From NCBI GenBank assembly GCA_927435965.1, contig CAKMKB010000137.1, positions 1 to 16,611 on the forward strand: DNA of 16,611 nt, given 5' to 3'. Of the stretch, positions 1-4,622 are shown one piece after another. Origin of the DNA: 38-11 sp927435965 (GTDB lineage Bacteria > Bacillota > Clostridia > Tissierellales > Dethiosulfatibacteraceae). A program made the translations under genes and the position numbers. The stretch's first letter is position 1. Each line of letters starts with the position of its first letter. The notes under the pieces are model-generated. The model did no database searches, had not been told where the DNA came from, and saw nothing but the letters and a program-made list of their open reading frames with translations.

Positions 1-114
1 GGGAATGTTTCAAATCTGATCGCAGAATCTGCAGAATTATACAAAAGTAAAATCATCTCAGGTGAGATTATTGTACCTTATGACGAAACCACCTACGATG
101 AGTTTATCCAATGA
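1..114 (+). CDS. BMP/PnrA-family ABC transporter substrate-binding protein, C-terminal fragment
   Basis: An open frame enters from the left edge and ends at TGA (112-114), giving 37 residues that finish ELYKSKIISGEIIVPYDETT and a short acidic tail. The K-I-I-S-G-E-I-x-V-P pattern is the usual C-terminal strand of Med/BMP (PnrA-like) periplasmic-binding lipoproteins, which bring purine nucleosides to an ABC transporter in many Firmicutes and spirochaetes. This is recognition of a short motif only. No signal peptide or lipobox can be seen because the N-terminus is outside the window. If correct, uptake of purine nucleosides would fit the purine-type catabolic operon 4.5 kb downstream. The stop is only 5 bp from the palindromic TnpB-like remnant. 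Confidence 0.55.
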   Translation, partial: GNVSNLIAESAELYKSKIISGEIIVPYDETTYDEFIQ

Positions 115-119
115 CTAAC

Positions 120-160
120 AGTGCTAGGACTCCCACTTCTATAAGTGGGAGATAAGCACT
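120..160 (+). repeat. Strong hairpin at the 5' side of a TnpB-type right-end remnant
   Basis: Two nested perfect stems: AGTGCT (120-125) with AGCACT (155-160), and CTCCCACTT (130-138) with AAGTGGGAG (143-151) around a CTAT tetraloop. No T-run follows, so it is not a simple intrinsic terminator. Such hairpins are common in the right end of IS200/IS605-type elements in Clostridia. Confidence 0.6.
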
Positions 161-190
161 GTAAAGTCCCTGGATAACGGTTTCTAAGGT
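141..190 (+). repeat. Tandem duplication, copy 1 of 2 (50 bp, 93-bp period)
   Basis: The 50 bases here recur at 234-283 with three mismatches (47/50). The copy covers the 3' arm of the first hairpin, the linker and the opening of the second stem of the TnpB-like right end. Confidence 0.9.
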
Positions 191-233
191 TCAGATGGCG
201 TATAAACGCCAACTGAATCCAAGAACCCTGTTG

Positions 234-283
234 ATAAGTGGGTGATAAGCACTGCAGAGTCCCTGGATAACGGTTTCTAAGGT
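234..283 (+). repeat. Tandem duplication, copy 2 of 2 (truncated scaffold copy)
   Basis: This is the second copy of the 141-190 segment. It lacks the left hairpin arm and everything after TTTCTAAGGT, so it cannot form either full hairpin. It stops 4 bp from the stop codon of the minus-strand DUF2922 gene. It begins just after the point where the guide segment of copy 1 would start. Confidence 0.9.
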
Positions 284-287
284 GCTA

Positions 288-500
288 TCAGATTAGCTGA
301 GTGACATCAGTTGTTGTCACTTTTGCTGAAGCGATGCTTTTTAGATCTCCACCTGATGTATTGAAGATATTGCGCGTAATCATATCCTCCATTACAGCCT
401 GTACTTCTGCTTCGGATATGTCTGCTCTAGGATCGTCTATTGTGTAGCTTGATGTTCTGTCAGCTGCATTTTTAAAGCTCATTGATAGTCTGATTGTCAT
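288..500 (-). CDS. DUF2922 family small protein
   Basis: This 70-residue protein reads like the DUF2922 family: an N-terminal beta-strand pair (TIRLSMSFKNAADRTSSYTI), a D-P-R-x-D-[IL]-[ST] turn, then a helix (EAEVQAVMEDMITRNIF) and a C-terminal segment ending in a T-x-x-T-D-V-T strand. The function is unknown in the literature as I know it. The gene is short but full length for the family. Its start is supported by a CACCTCC complement (506-512), which is an AGGAGGTG site on the coding strand. It follows the DUF1659 gene on the same strand with a 34-bp gap, the usual arrangement for this pair in Firmicutes. The TnpB-like remnant abuts its 3' end. Confidence 0.8.
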   Translation of the reverse strand: MTIRLSMSFKNAADRTSSYTIDDPRADISEAEVQAVMEDMITRNIFNTSGGDLKSIASAKVTTTDVTQLI

Positions 501-534
501 GTTTTCACCTCCTTACCTATGTTATTGGATGGGA

Positions 535-771
535 CTAAGGCATGTCTACGAGATCAAACTCTGCAGTTTTTCTAACGGTTACTACAGGGTATTCCTGTAG
601 GGATGCTATGCCGCTAACTACTCCATACACATCATCGTCAGATACTGCGGGTTTTACTCTTGAATAAGACTTGTTGCTTGTCAGAGTGTTGCCGTCTCCG
701 TCTGTGCCTTTGTTCAGCACAAGTGTCACTCTGCCTTCATTTTCAGTTGCTACTATAGCCATTATATTCAC
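535..771 (-). CDS. DUF1659 family small protein
   Basis: This 78-residue protein matches the DUF1659 pattern: an A-x-x-x-x-x-x-L-x-L-x-x-x-x-G-x-D-x-x-G-x strand-turn start, then K-S-Y-S-R-V-K-P and a helix (DDDVYGVVSGIASLQ), ending with a strand and a short acidic tail (FDLVDMP). The biochemical function is not known. The start codon has a near-perfect AGGAGGTGA site just upstream (complement at 766-778). It is the first gene of a two-gene minus-strand unit with DUF2922 and is divergent from the XRE-cupin gene across a 124-bp region. That region carries two AATCAAT-type palindromic sites, so the pair may be controlled by that regulator (inference). Confidence 0.8.
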   Translation of the reverse strand: MNIMAIVATENEGRVTLVLNKGTDGDGNTLTSNKSYSRVKPAVSDDDVYGVVSGIASLQEYPVVTVRKTAEFDLVDMP

Positions 772-779
772 CTCCTTTC

Positions 780-831
780 AATCAATAACTGATTAAAAAA
801 TCGAAGATTACTATATAATCAATTATTGATT
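780..831. promoter_or_regulatory. Two palindromic operator-like sites between DUF1659 and the XRE regulator
   Basis: The site at 817-831 is a perfect 15-bp palindrome, AATCAATTATTGATT. The site at 780-794 is AATCAATAACTGATT, identical at 13 of 15 positions. Their starts are 37 bp apart, and they lie beside the minus-strand -10-like ACTATA complement (810-815) and upstream of the regulator's -10. They are good candidates for autoregulatory binding sites of the adjacent XRE-cupin protein. This is inference; AT-rich promoter sequence can produce such palindromes by chance. Confidence 0.45.
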
Positions 832-859
832 ATTCACTGGCTTCTGTTTATGATATAAT
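831..859 (+). promoter_or_regulatory. Promoter of the XRE-cupin gene (extended -10)
   Basis: TGATATAAT at 851-859 is a consensus extended -10 box. The -35 region 17 bp upstream (TATTCA, 831-836) is weak, which an extended -10 can tolerate. The distance to the GTG start is about 37 bp, with a GGTAAGGAGA ribosome site between. Confidence 0.5.
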
Positions 860-895
860 AGTCTATGTAATTACTTTGCGGGTAAGGAGACACTT

Positions 896-1450
896 GTGGA
901 AGAACTTAACAGTGTGATAGCGGATAATCTGAAAGAAATAAGGATCAATAGAGGAATTAGCCTTGATAATGTTGCGAGCCTGACAGGTGTCAGCAAAAGC
1001 ATGCTAGGCCAGATTGAGAGGGGAGAATCAAACCCTACAATTGCCACGCTTTGGAAGATAGCCAGCGGTCTCAAAGTCTCTCTGTCATCGCTTATACAGA
1101 AGCCTGTTGAAGAAAACAAGGTTATCTATAAATCAGATTTATCAGCCATCATAGAAGACAATGGCAGATATAGGATCTACCCATTTTTTCCCTTTGAAGA
1201 GGGTAGAAAGTTCGAGATGTATCAGGTTGTCGTAGCGCCGGGTGGTAGGTTGAATGCCGAGGCTCACAACAAGGATACTCTAGAGATGGTAGTTGTGTAT
1301 GAGGGTCAGCTGGAGATAACAGTTGAAGGAACCGAATTTCTTCTCAATAAGGATGATGGATTTGAATTTAGAGGGGATAAAGTTCATTCCTACAAAAATT
1401 CAGGAGATACAGAAACCAAGATGTCAGTCATTATCTACTACCCAGACTAA
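896..1450 (+). CDS. XRE-family transcriptional regulator with C-terminal cupin domain
   Basis: This 184-residue cytoplasmic regulator has an N-terminal helix-turn-helix of the XRE/Cro type (residues about 12-66, including SLDNVASLTGVSKSMLGQIE and NPTIATLWKIASGL). A single cupin_2 sensor domain follows at about 105-182, with glycine-rich turns and an H-S-Y-K-N-S-G-D end. Proteins of this architecture commonly bind an amino acid or other small metabolite in the cupin and regulate neighbouring catabolic genes. The GTG start at 896 is preceded by AAGGAGA at correct spacing. The gene ends in its own terminator, so it is monocistronic. It is divergent from the DUF1659-DUF2922 pair, and AATCAAT-like half-sites recur at 3382-3407, so its regulon could include the reductase and lyase genes (inference). 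Confidence 0.9.
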   Translation: MEELNSVIADNLKEIRINRGISLDNVASLTGVSKSMLGQIERGESNPTIATLWKIASGLKVSLSSLIQKPVEENKVIYKSDLSAIIEDNGRYRIYPFFPFEEGRKFEMYQVVVAPGGRLNAEAHNKDTLEMVVVYEGQLEITVEGTEFLLNKDDGFEFRGDKVHSYKNSGDTETKMSVIIYYPD

Positions 1451-1452
1451 AC

Positions 1453-1485
1453 AAAAAACAAAAGGGACGGTTCCTTTTGTTTTTT
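1453..1485 (+). terminator. Intrinsic terminator after the XRE-cupin gene
   Basis: A perfect 13-bp stem, AAAAAACAAAAGG (1453-1465) with CCTTTTGTTTTTT (1473-1485), has a 7-base loop and ends in a T-run that is part of the stem. The symmetry means it could also terminate minus-strand transcripts. Confidence 0.85.
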
Positions 1486-1535
1486 GAAATAAATTAGTTA
1501 ATAGAAGTTCACAATCTATAAAATAGGAGGTAAAA

Positions 1536-1913
1536 ATGAAAAATTTCATAACAACAAAAAATGCTCCAGCGGCGGTGGGACCTTATTCCCAGGCAGTGGA
1601 AGCTAATGGAACATTGTACGTGTCAGGTCAGATTCCTTTTGTACCTGAAACCATGACGCTGGTCAGTGATGATATCAAAATCCAGACAAAGCAATCTTTG
1701 GAAAATATCAAAGCGATTGTCACCGAAGCGGGTTACAAGTTGGAGGATATCGTCAAGTGCCAGGTTTTCCTAAAGGATATGAATGACTTTGTAGCGGTAA
1801 ATGGCGTGTATGAAGCGTTTTTTGAAGGACATAAGCCAGCGAGATGCGCCGTGGAGGTTTCCAGACTGCCTAAAGATGTGGGCGTAGAAATTGATGCCAT
1901 AGCAGTCAAGTAG
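1536..1913 (+). CDS. ridA: RidA family enamine/imine deaminase
   Basis: This 125-residue protein is full length for the RidA/YjgF/YER057c/UK114 family. Family marks are the P-x-A-x-G-P-Y-S-Q-A start (residues 10-20), L-Y-V-S-G-Q-I-P (27-34), and P-A-R-C-A-V-E-V-x-x-L-P (101-112), where Arg103 matches the conserved arginine that binds the substrate carboxylate. RidA hydrolyses 2-aminoacrylate and related enamine/imine products released by PLP-dependent dehydratases and lyases, protecting other PLP enzymes. The start is supported by AGGAGG at 1526-1531. It sits between two terminators, so it is probably a single-gene unit, although I find no convincing promoter. Its chemistry would suit the PLP enzymes in the downstream operon. 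Confidence 0.93.
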   Translation: MKNFITTKNAPAAVGPYSQAVEANGTLYVSGQIPFVPETMTLVSDDIKIQTKQSLENIKAIVTEAGYKLEDIVKCQVFLKDMNDFVAVNGVYEAFFEGHKPARCAVEVSRLPKDVGVEIDAIAVK

Positions 1914-1927
1914 CAAGAATCAAAAAT

Positions 1928-1962
1928 GACAACGTGGATTTCAATATCAACGTTGTCTTTTT
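1928..1962 (+). terminator. Intrinsic terminator after ridA
   Basis: GACAACGT (1928-1935) pairs perfectly with ACGTTGTC (1950-1957). An inner GAT/ATC extension sits beyond a single mismatch, and TTTTTCTTT follows. It separates the convergent ridA and methyltransferase genes. Confidence 0.85.
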
Positions 1963-1990
1963 CTTTAGTTTCATTAATCTGGTCATTAAT

Positions 1991-2578
1991 CTAACTGATA
2001 CTAGCAACACCAGTGATGAAGGCACCGAAAAACCTTTCCAGTTTTTCGATTTTAAAGCCAGATTCTTCGATTACCTTATCGGTTTCTCTGCTTAGGTTGC
2101 ATCCCCCTGCAATTTTTGTCCATTGATGGTTGGCCTTGTGAAAAACCTCCCTCATTGGATTGTGGAGGGGCAAGACGTGCTCGATGAAGAATATTCTACC
2201 ATCAGGTTTCAATACCCTTTTTATTTCCTTGAATCCAACATATGGATCGGTTACGCTACAAAATACTAAAGTGAAGACAACACTGTCCATAGATCCAGAT
2301 GGGAAGGGTAGACTCTGTGCATCTGCCTGAAGTGTTTTGACATTCAAGTGATCAGGATATTTATGATTTGTAAGCGCTGGTGATAGTTCCTGGTCTGTGA
2401 TAGTCAGTGACTTGAGCTTGTTATAATTGTAATACTTTAAATTGGTTCCCGTGCCCGCACCTATTTCAAGAACATCTCCAGTGACATCTTTAAATACATT
2501 CTTTCTTTTTCTGTTAAGCAAAAATGTTTCTAGAGGCAACATGAATAAATCATATGCCAAATCTGATAAATCTTTCAT
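1991..2578 (-). CDS. Class I SAM-dependent methyltransferase (UbiE/PmtA-like)
   Basis: This 195-residue protein has the class I Rossmann methyltransferase signature: motif I VLEIGAGTG at about residues 36-44, an acidic residue after strand 2 (ITDQE), and the D-A-x-x-L-P-F-P-x-x-x-x-D-x-V segment typical of Methyltransf_11 enzymes such as UbiE and phospholipid N-methyltransferases. The substrate cannot be read from sequence. The N-terminal DLAYDLFMLPLETFLLNRKR stretch is amphipathic and basic, as in membrane-surface phospholipid or quinone methyltransferases. No transmembrane segment is evident. The ribosome site is weak (AAAGAGATGA). A promoter with a perfect Fur box lies 22 bp upstream of the start, so expression is probably iron-repressed. 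It lies 57 bp downstream of the reductase gene on the same strand. Confidence 0.85.
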   Translation of the reverse strand: MKDLSDLAYDLFMLPLETFLLNRKRKNVFKDVTGDVLEIGAGTGTNLKYYNYNKLKSLTITDQELSPALTNHKYPDHLNVKTLQADAQSLPFPSGSMDSVVFTLVFCSVTDPYVGFKEIKRVLKPDGRIFFIEHVLPLHNPMREVFHKANHQWTKIAGGCNLSRETDKVIEESGFKIEKLERFFGAFITGVASIS

Positions 2579-2600
2579 TTTGAGTCATCTCTTTTCTTTT

Positions 2601-2621
2601 AAATGATAATAATTATCATTT
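2601..2621 (-). promoter_or_regulatory. Fur box (7-1-7) over the methyltransferase promoter
   Basis: The 21 bases form a perfect palindrome around one central base. The core TGATAATAATTATCA (2604-2618) is identical to the Bacillus-type 7-1-7 Fur consensus TGATAATnATTATCA, and differs from the PerR (TTATAATnATTATAA) and Zur forms. It lies directly downstream of the -10, the classical place for repression. Confidence 0.85.
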
Positions 2622-2650
2622 ATTATAACACATTTTTAGTATCCAGTAAA
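2622..2650 (-). promoter_or_regulatory. Promoter of the methyltransferase gene
   Basis: On the minus strand, TTTACT (2645-2650) and TATAAT (2622-2627) are spaced by exactly 17 bp. The -35 lies inside the last codons of the upstream reductase gene, so the methyltransferase can be expressed separately under Fur control. Confidence 0.65.
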
Positions 2651-3331
2651 TATATCTGTTCTAATTCGGTTTTTTTCTATACCTAATCTAATGAGTTTAT
2701 CAGTCAAAAAACTGTTCATGCCTGGTGTGCCTGCAATGTAGTAAAGTGCTTTGTTCTCGTGCTCTGATGCGAATTCAGCAATTTTGTCAGTAAAAATGTT
2801 TCTGTCAGAGATAAATTCCAGATCAAGACCTTCGTACTTGGCATTGATATCGAGCAGGGTCTGTTCATAAGCAAACTCACCCCTATCATCGGAGTAGAGC
2901 ACCTTAATAAGAGTCGGATTGATGCCAAGCTCATCAATTTGCTTCATAAATGCTCTAACAGGCGTAATGCCAATACCACCTGCCATTACACAGGTAATCT
3001 GGTTGAAATCGTCAAGAATGAACTTGCCGACTGCGCCATCTATTGTCATGATATCACCGGGCTCGAGAAGCAACAGATTTTTTTTATAATCGCTTGGATC
3101 TTCAATGATTCTGGTAGAGAAGATCATAGTCTTTTCTTCCTTTATCGATGCAAAGCTGAAGATTCTAAAATCCTTATCCTCAATCTCTCTGTCTGTAAAT
3201 CTGAATATTCCATGCTGACCTGCTACCCACTGAAAATTTTCTGGTACGTCAAATATGAAAGAGTATATATCACTTGTTTCCTGTATGATCTCTCTCAGAA
3301 TTATTTTTGTTTTTTCTTTTATTTCTCCCAT
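2636..3331 (-). CDS. FAD/NAD(P)-binding oxidoreductase of the ferredoxin-NADP reductase family
   Basis: This is a 231-residue flavoprotein reductase. An N-terminal FAD-binding barrel carries R-I-F-S (residues 56-59, the RxYS-type motif) and P-G-D-I-M-T (91-96). The C-terminal nucleotide domain has G-G-I-G-I-T-P (118-124) and A-G-T-P-G-M (200-205, equivalent to GPxxM). There is no ferredoxin or globin domain, so a separate partner protein must exchange electrons. I place the start at the ATG at 3331 because AAGGGAGTG lies immediately upstream. The longer frame from a TTG at 3361 would place that ribosome site inside the gene and its start at the promoter -10. The last bases contain the -35 box of the Fur-regulated methyltransferase. 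The electron partner and role are unknown. Confidence 0.85.
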   Translation of the reverse strand: MGEIKEKTKIILREIIQETSDIYSFIFDVPENFQWVAGQHGIFRFTDREIEDKDFRIFSFASIKEEKTMIFSTRIIEDPSDYKKNLLLLEPGDIMTIDGAVGKFILDDFNQITCVMAGGIGITPVRAFMKQIDELGINPTLIKVLYSDDRGEFAYEQTLLDINAKYEGLDLEFISDRNIFTDKIAEFASEHENKALYYIAGTPGMNSFLTDKLIRLGIEKNRIRTDIFTGY

Positions 3332-3360
3332 TTCAACACTCCCTTTTCTTTGTTTATTCA

Positions 3361-3388
3361 ATTATATCACTTTCTTTATTCTAATCAA
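3361..3388 (-). promoter_or_regulatory. Promoter of the reductase gene
   Basis: The minus strand reads TTGATT (3383-3388), 16 bp, TATAAT (3361-3366), with TGA before the -10 (extended -10). It supports the ATG start at 3331, because a TTG start at 3361 would lie within the promoter. Confidence 0.65.
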
Positions 3389-3407
3389 TACAGACAAGGC
3401 TTGATTA
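3382..3407. promoter_or_regulatory. Inverted repeat joining two divergent -35 boxes
   Basis: TAATCAA (3382-3388) and TTGATTA (3401-3407) are perfect inverted repeats 12 bp apart. Each contains a TTGATT -35 hexamer for one of the two divergent promoters. The half-site is shared with the operator-like palindromes at 780-831, so a common regulator is possible. Confidence 0.5.
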
Positions 3408-3429
3408 ATAAAAGAATCTATAATATTAT
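3401..3429 (+). promoter_or_regulatory. Promoter of the HMG-CoA-lyase-like gene
   Basis: TTGATT (3401-3406) and TATTAT (3424-3429) are separated by 17 bp, with the start codon about 38 bp further on. Confidence 0.6.
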
Positions 3430-3466
3430 TATGCTAATAATTGTTTACATTAACTAGGAGGATATC

Positions 3467-4372
3467 TTGAATAAGAAAATAATAATAACTGAAGTCGGAC
3501 CGAGAGATGGCTTTCAGAATGAAAAACAAATACTAGATACTGCAACGAAAGCAAAACTAATCAACAAATCCATTGAAGCAGGATTTAAATCCATTGAATT
3601 TGGATACTTCACTGATCCTGATAGAATACCGGAACTTGCAGATGCAGAAGGGGTTTACGAGCTTCTAAACAAACCTGCGGATGTGGAGTTGAAAGCCTTG
3701 GTGGAGGATATTGACGGACTGAAACGTGCCATAGCAGCCGGAGTGAAAAGCGTCAAAATATCTGTTTCAGCCAGCAACACCTATAATTTAAAGAAATTTC
3801 AAATGACAAGTGATGAAACACTTGAGACCATAAGAGACAGGGTTGAGTTGGCAAGGAAAAACGACGTCAAACTTTCCTGTGGTGTGTCTACGTCTTTTGG
3901 GTGCCCTTATGAGGGCAAAATGACAATTGAGACGATCGATCGCATAGTGAAGAAACTGATTGAAATGGGGATTGAAGAAATATTTATCGCCGATACTGCC
4001 GGCATGGGTAATCCCAGAGAGGTCAAGGAAGTCTTTTCCTATTTCATCAACAAATATCCCCATACCACCTTCAGCGCTCACTTTCATAACACAAGAGGCA
4101 TGGGATTGGCAAATGCATATGCTGCAATGGAGGCTGGTGTCACAAGATTTGACAGCTCTTTCGGAGGACTTGGCGGGTGTCCATATGTGGCTGGCGCTAA
4201 AGGAAATGTCTCTTCAGAGGACCTGATTTATATGACACATGAGATGGGATATGAAACCGGTGTGGAGCTGGATAAAGCCATTGAAGTCGCACGATATCTC
4301 GAAAAGGTATATGGAAAGGAAATGAATAGCTATATTTTGAAGGCTGGTAAGGCCACAGACATCATAATATAG
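3467..4372 (+). CDS. HMG-CoA lyase family TIM-barrel enzyme
   Basis: This 301-residue protein is full length for the hydroxymethylglutaryl-CoA lyase branch of the DRE-TIM metallolyases. Active-site marks are all present: E-V-G-P-R-D-G-F-Q-N-E (residues 9-19, catalytic Arg13 and metal ligand Asp14), Glu44, H-F-H-N-T (205-209, metal ligands His205 and His207), and the signature G-G-L-G-G-C-P-Y (233-240, Cys238) followed by G-N-V-S-S-E-D (Asn247). The known family reaction splits HMG-CoA or a related 3-hydroxy-3-methylacyl-CoA into an acyl-CoA and a keto acid. The start is TTG at 3467, with AGGAGG at 3456-3461 five bases upstream and no ATG nearby. It is transcribed from its own promoter and ends before the purine-type operon's promoter. 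No thiolase or HMG-CoA synthase gene is beside it, so the physiological substrate is open. Confidence 0.88.
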   Translation: MNKKIIITEVGPRDGFQNEKQILDTATKAKLINKSIEAGFKSIEFGYFTDPDRIPELADAEGVYELLNKPADVELKALVEDIDGLKRAIAAGVKSVKISVSASNTYNLKKFQMTSDETLETIRDRVELARKNDVKLSCGVSTSFGCPYEGKMTIETIDRIVKKLIEMGIEEIFIADTAGMGNPREVKEVFSYFINKYPHTTFSAHFHNTRGMGLANAYAAMEAGVTRFDSSFGGLGGCPYVAGAKGNVSSEDLIYMTHEMGYETGVELDKAIEVARYLEKVYGKEMNSYILKAGKATDIII

Positions 4373-4391
4373 GTGTTTTCAGTCATTTCAA

Positions 4392-4421
4392 TTGAAGTTA
4401 AATACACTTTTGGTGTATAAT
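4392..4421 (+). promoter_or_regulatory. Main promoter of the purine-type catabolic operon
   Basis: TTGAAG (4392-4397), an 18-bp spacer and a consensus TATAAT (4416-4421). It would start transcription near 4428 and give a leader of about 195 nt before the first gene. Confidence 0.65.
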
Positions 4422-4443
4422 GTATTTATGCTAAAGAAAACTG

Positions 4444-4474
4444 CGAAGCATGAAAACCACGGCATGTTTTCTCG
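4444..4474 (+). promoter_or_regulatory. Leader hairpin 1
   Basis: GAAAAC (4452-4457) pairs with GTTTTC (4466-4471) around an 8-base loop. An outer CGA/TCG pairing (4444-4446 with 4472-4474) lies beyond an internal bulge. It precedes the larger folded domain of the leader. Confidence 0.4.
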
Positions 4475-4489
4475 ATTGAAATGACAACA

Positions 4490-4590
4490 ACTACATATTA
4501 AGTTATTGCTGGTTATTGTAGATATGAGACTGCAGGAAACATGCGTTCATTCGATCCAAGAATGGGGTGGTTTTCTATGTAGTCTTTTTG
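4490..4590 (+). promoter_or_regulatory. Riboswitch-like structured leader of the catabolic operon
   Basis: A closing stem of eight perfect pairs joins ACTACATA (4490-4497) to TATGTAGT (4576-4583) and is followed at once by CTTTTTGTTT. The enclosed 78 nt contain a bulged hairpin: ATGAG (4524-4528) with TTCAT (4546-4550), and C-GCA (4530, 4532-4534) with TGC-G (4542-4545), loop GGAAACA. A small CCA/TGG hairpin (4556-4558, 4563-4565) is also possible. A long-range P1 stem directly before a U-rich run is how ligand-controlled terminators look. It does not match the purine, NMT1, THF or TPP consensus that I can recall. No conservation data are available here, so the function is inferred. Confidence 0.4.
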
Positions 4591-4622
4591 TTTACTTATT
4601 TAGTGTATATGAGGAGGAAATC

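Larger units (their letters stand above)
120..230 (+). mobile_element. Orphan IS200/IS605-type right end (omega/reRNA-like scaffold), tnpB absent
   Basis: After the first hairpin, 179-227 folds as a second nested structure: GGTTTCT (179-185) with AGAACC (222-227, one bulge), GGTTCAG (189-195) with CTGAATC (213-219, including a G-U pair), and GGCG (197-200) with CGCC (207-210). The wording TTTCTAAGGTTCAG...CTGAATCCAAGAACCC is what I remember from right ends of clostridial TnpB elements, where it forms the guide-RNA scaffold. The orientation implies that tnpB should lie upstream on the plus strand, but only the end of the BMP-like gene is there. So this is a non-autonomous remnant or a solitary guide-RNA locus. 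The family assignment is from memory and uncertain; the structure is direct. Confidence 0.5.
4382..4485. promoter_or_regulatory. Long-range inverted repeat flanking the operon promoter
   Basis: GTCATTTCAATTGA (4382-4395) and TCGATTGAAATGAC (4472-4485) are inverted repeats matching at 13 of 14 positions. The left arm holds a perfect 10-bp palindrome, TTCAATTGAA (4387-4396), that overlaps the -35 box. The right arm lies in the early transcribed region. This layout suits two operators bound by one regulator, with possible looping across the promoter. An RNA stem would need transcription to start upstream of 4382. Confidence 0.5.

Noticed and set aside
141..283. CRISPR array
   Set aside because: There are only two copies, 93 bp apart, and the repeat belongs to a larger folded element, not a repeat-spacer pattern.
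1494..1522. Possible ridA promoter TTAGTT-17-TATAAA
   Set aside because: Transcription would start at the ribosome site, which leaves no usable leader.
3332..3361. Longer reductase start (TTG at 3361)
   Set aside because: The TTG overlaps the -10 box of the likely promoter, and a good ribosome site lies before the ATG at 3331.
2939..3457. 172-codon plus-strand open frame opposite the reductase
   Set aside because: It is antisense to a clear flavoprotein gene, rich in Cys, Phe and Tyr as a shadow frame would be, and resembles no family.
4490..4583. Assignment of the leader to the guanine/adenine riboswitch class
   Set aside because: The conserved core bases and two kissing loops of purine riboswitches are not present.
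4506..4622. N-terminal extension of the molybdopterin subunit from a TTG at 4506
   Set aside because: It lies in the structured leader, has no ribosome site, and does not resemble the start of the family, whereas the ATG at 4623 has GAGGAGG directly upstream.
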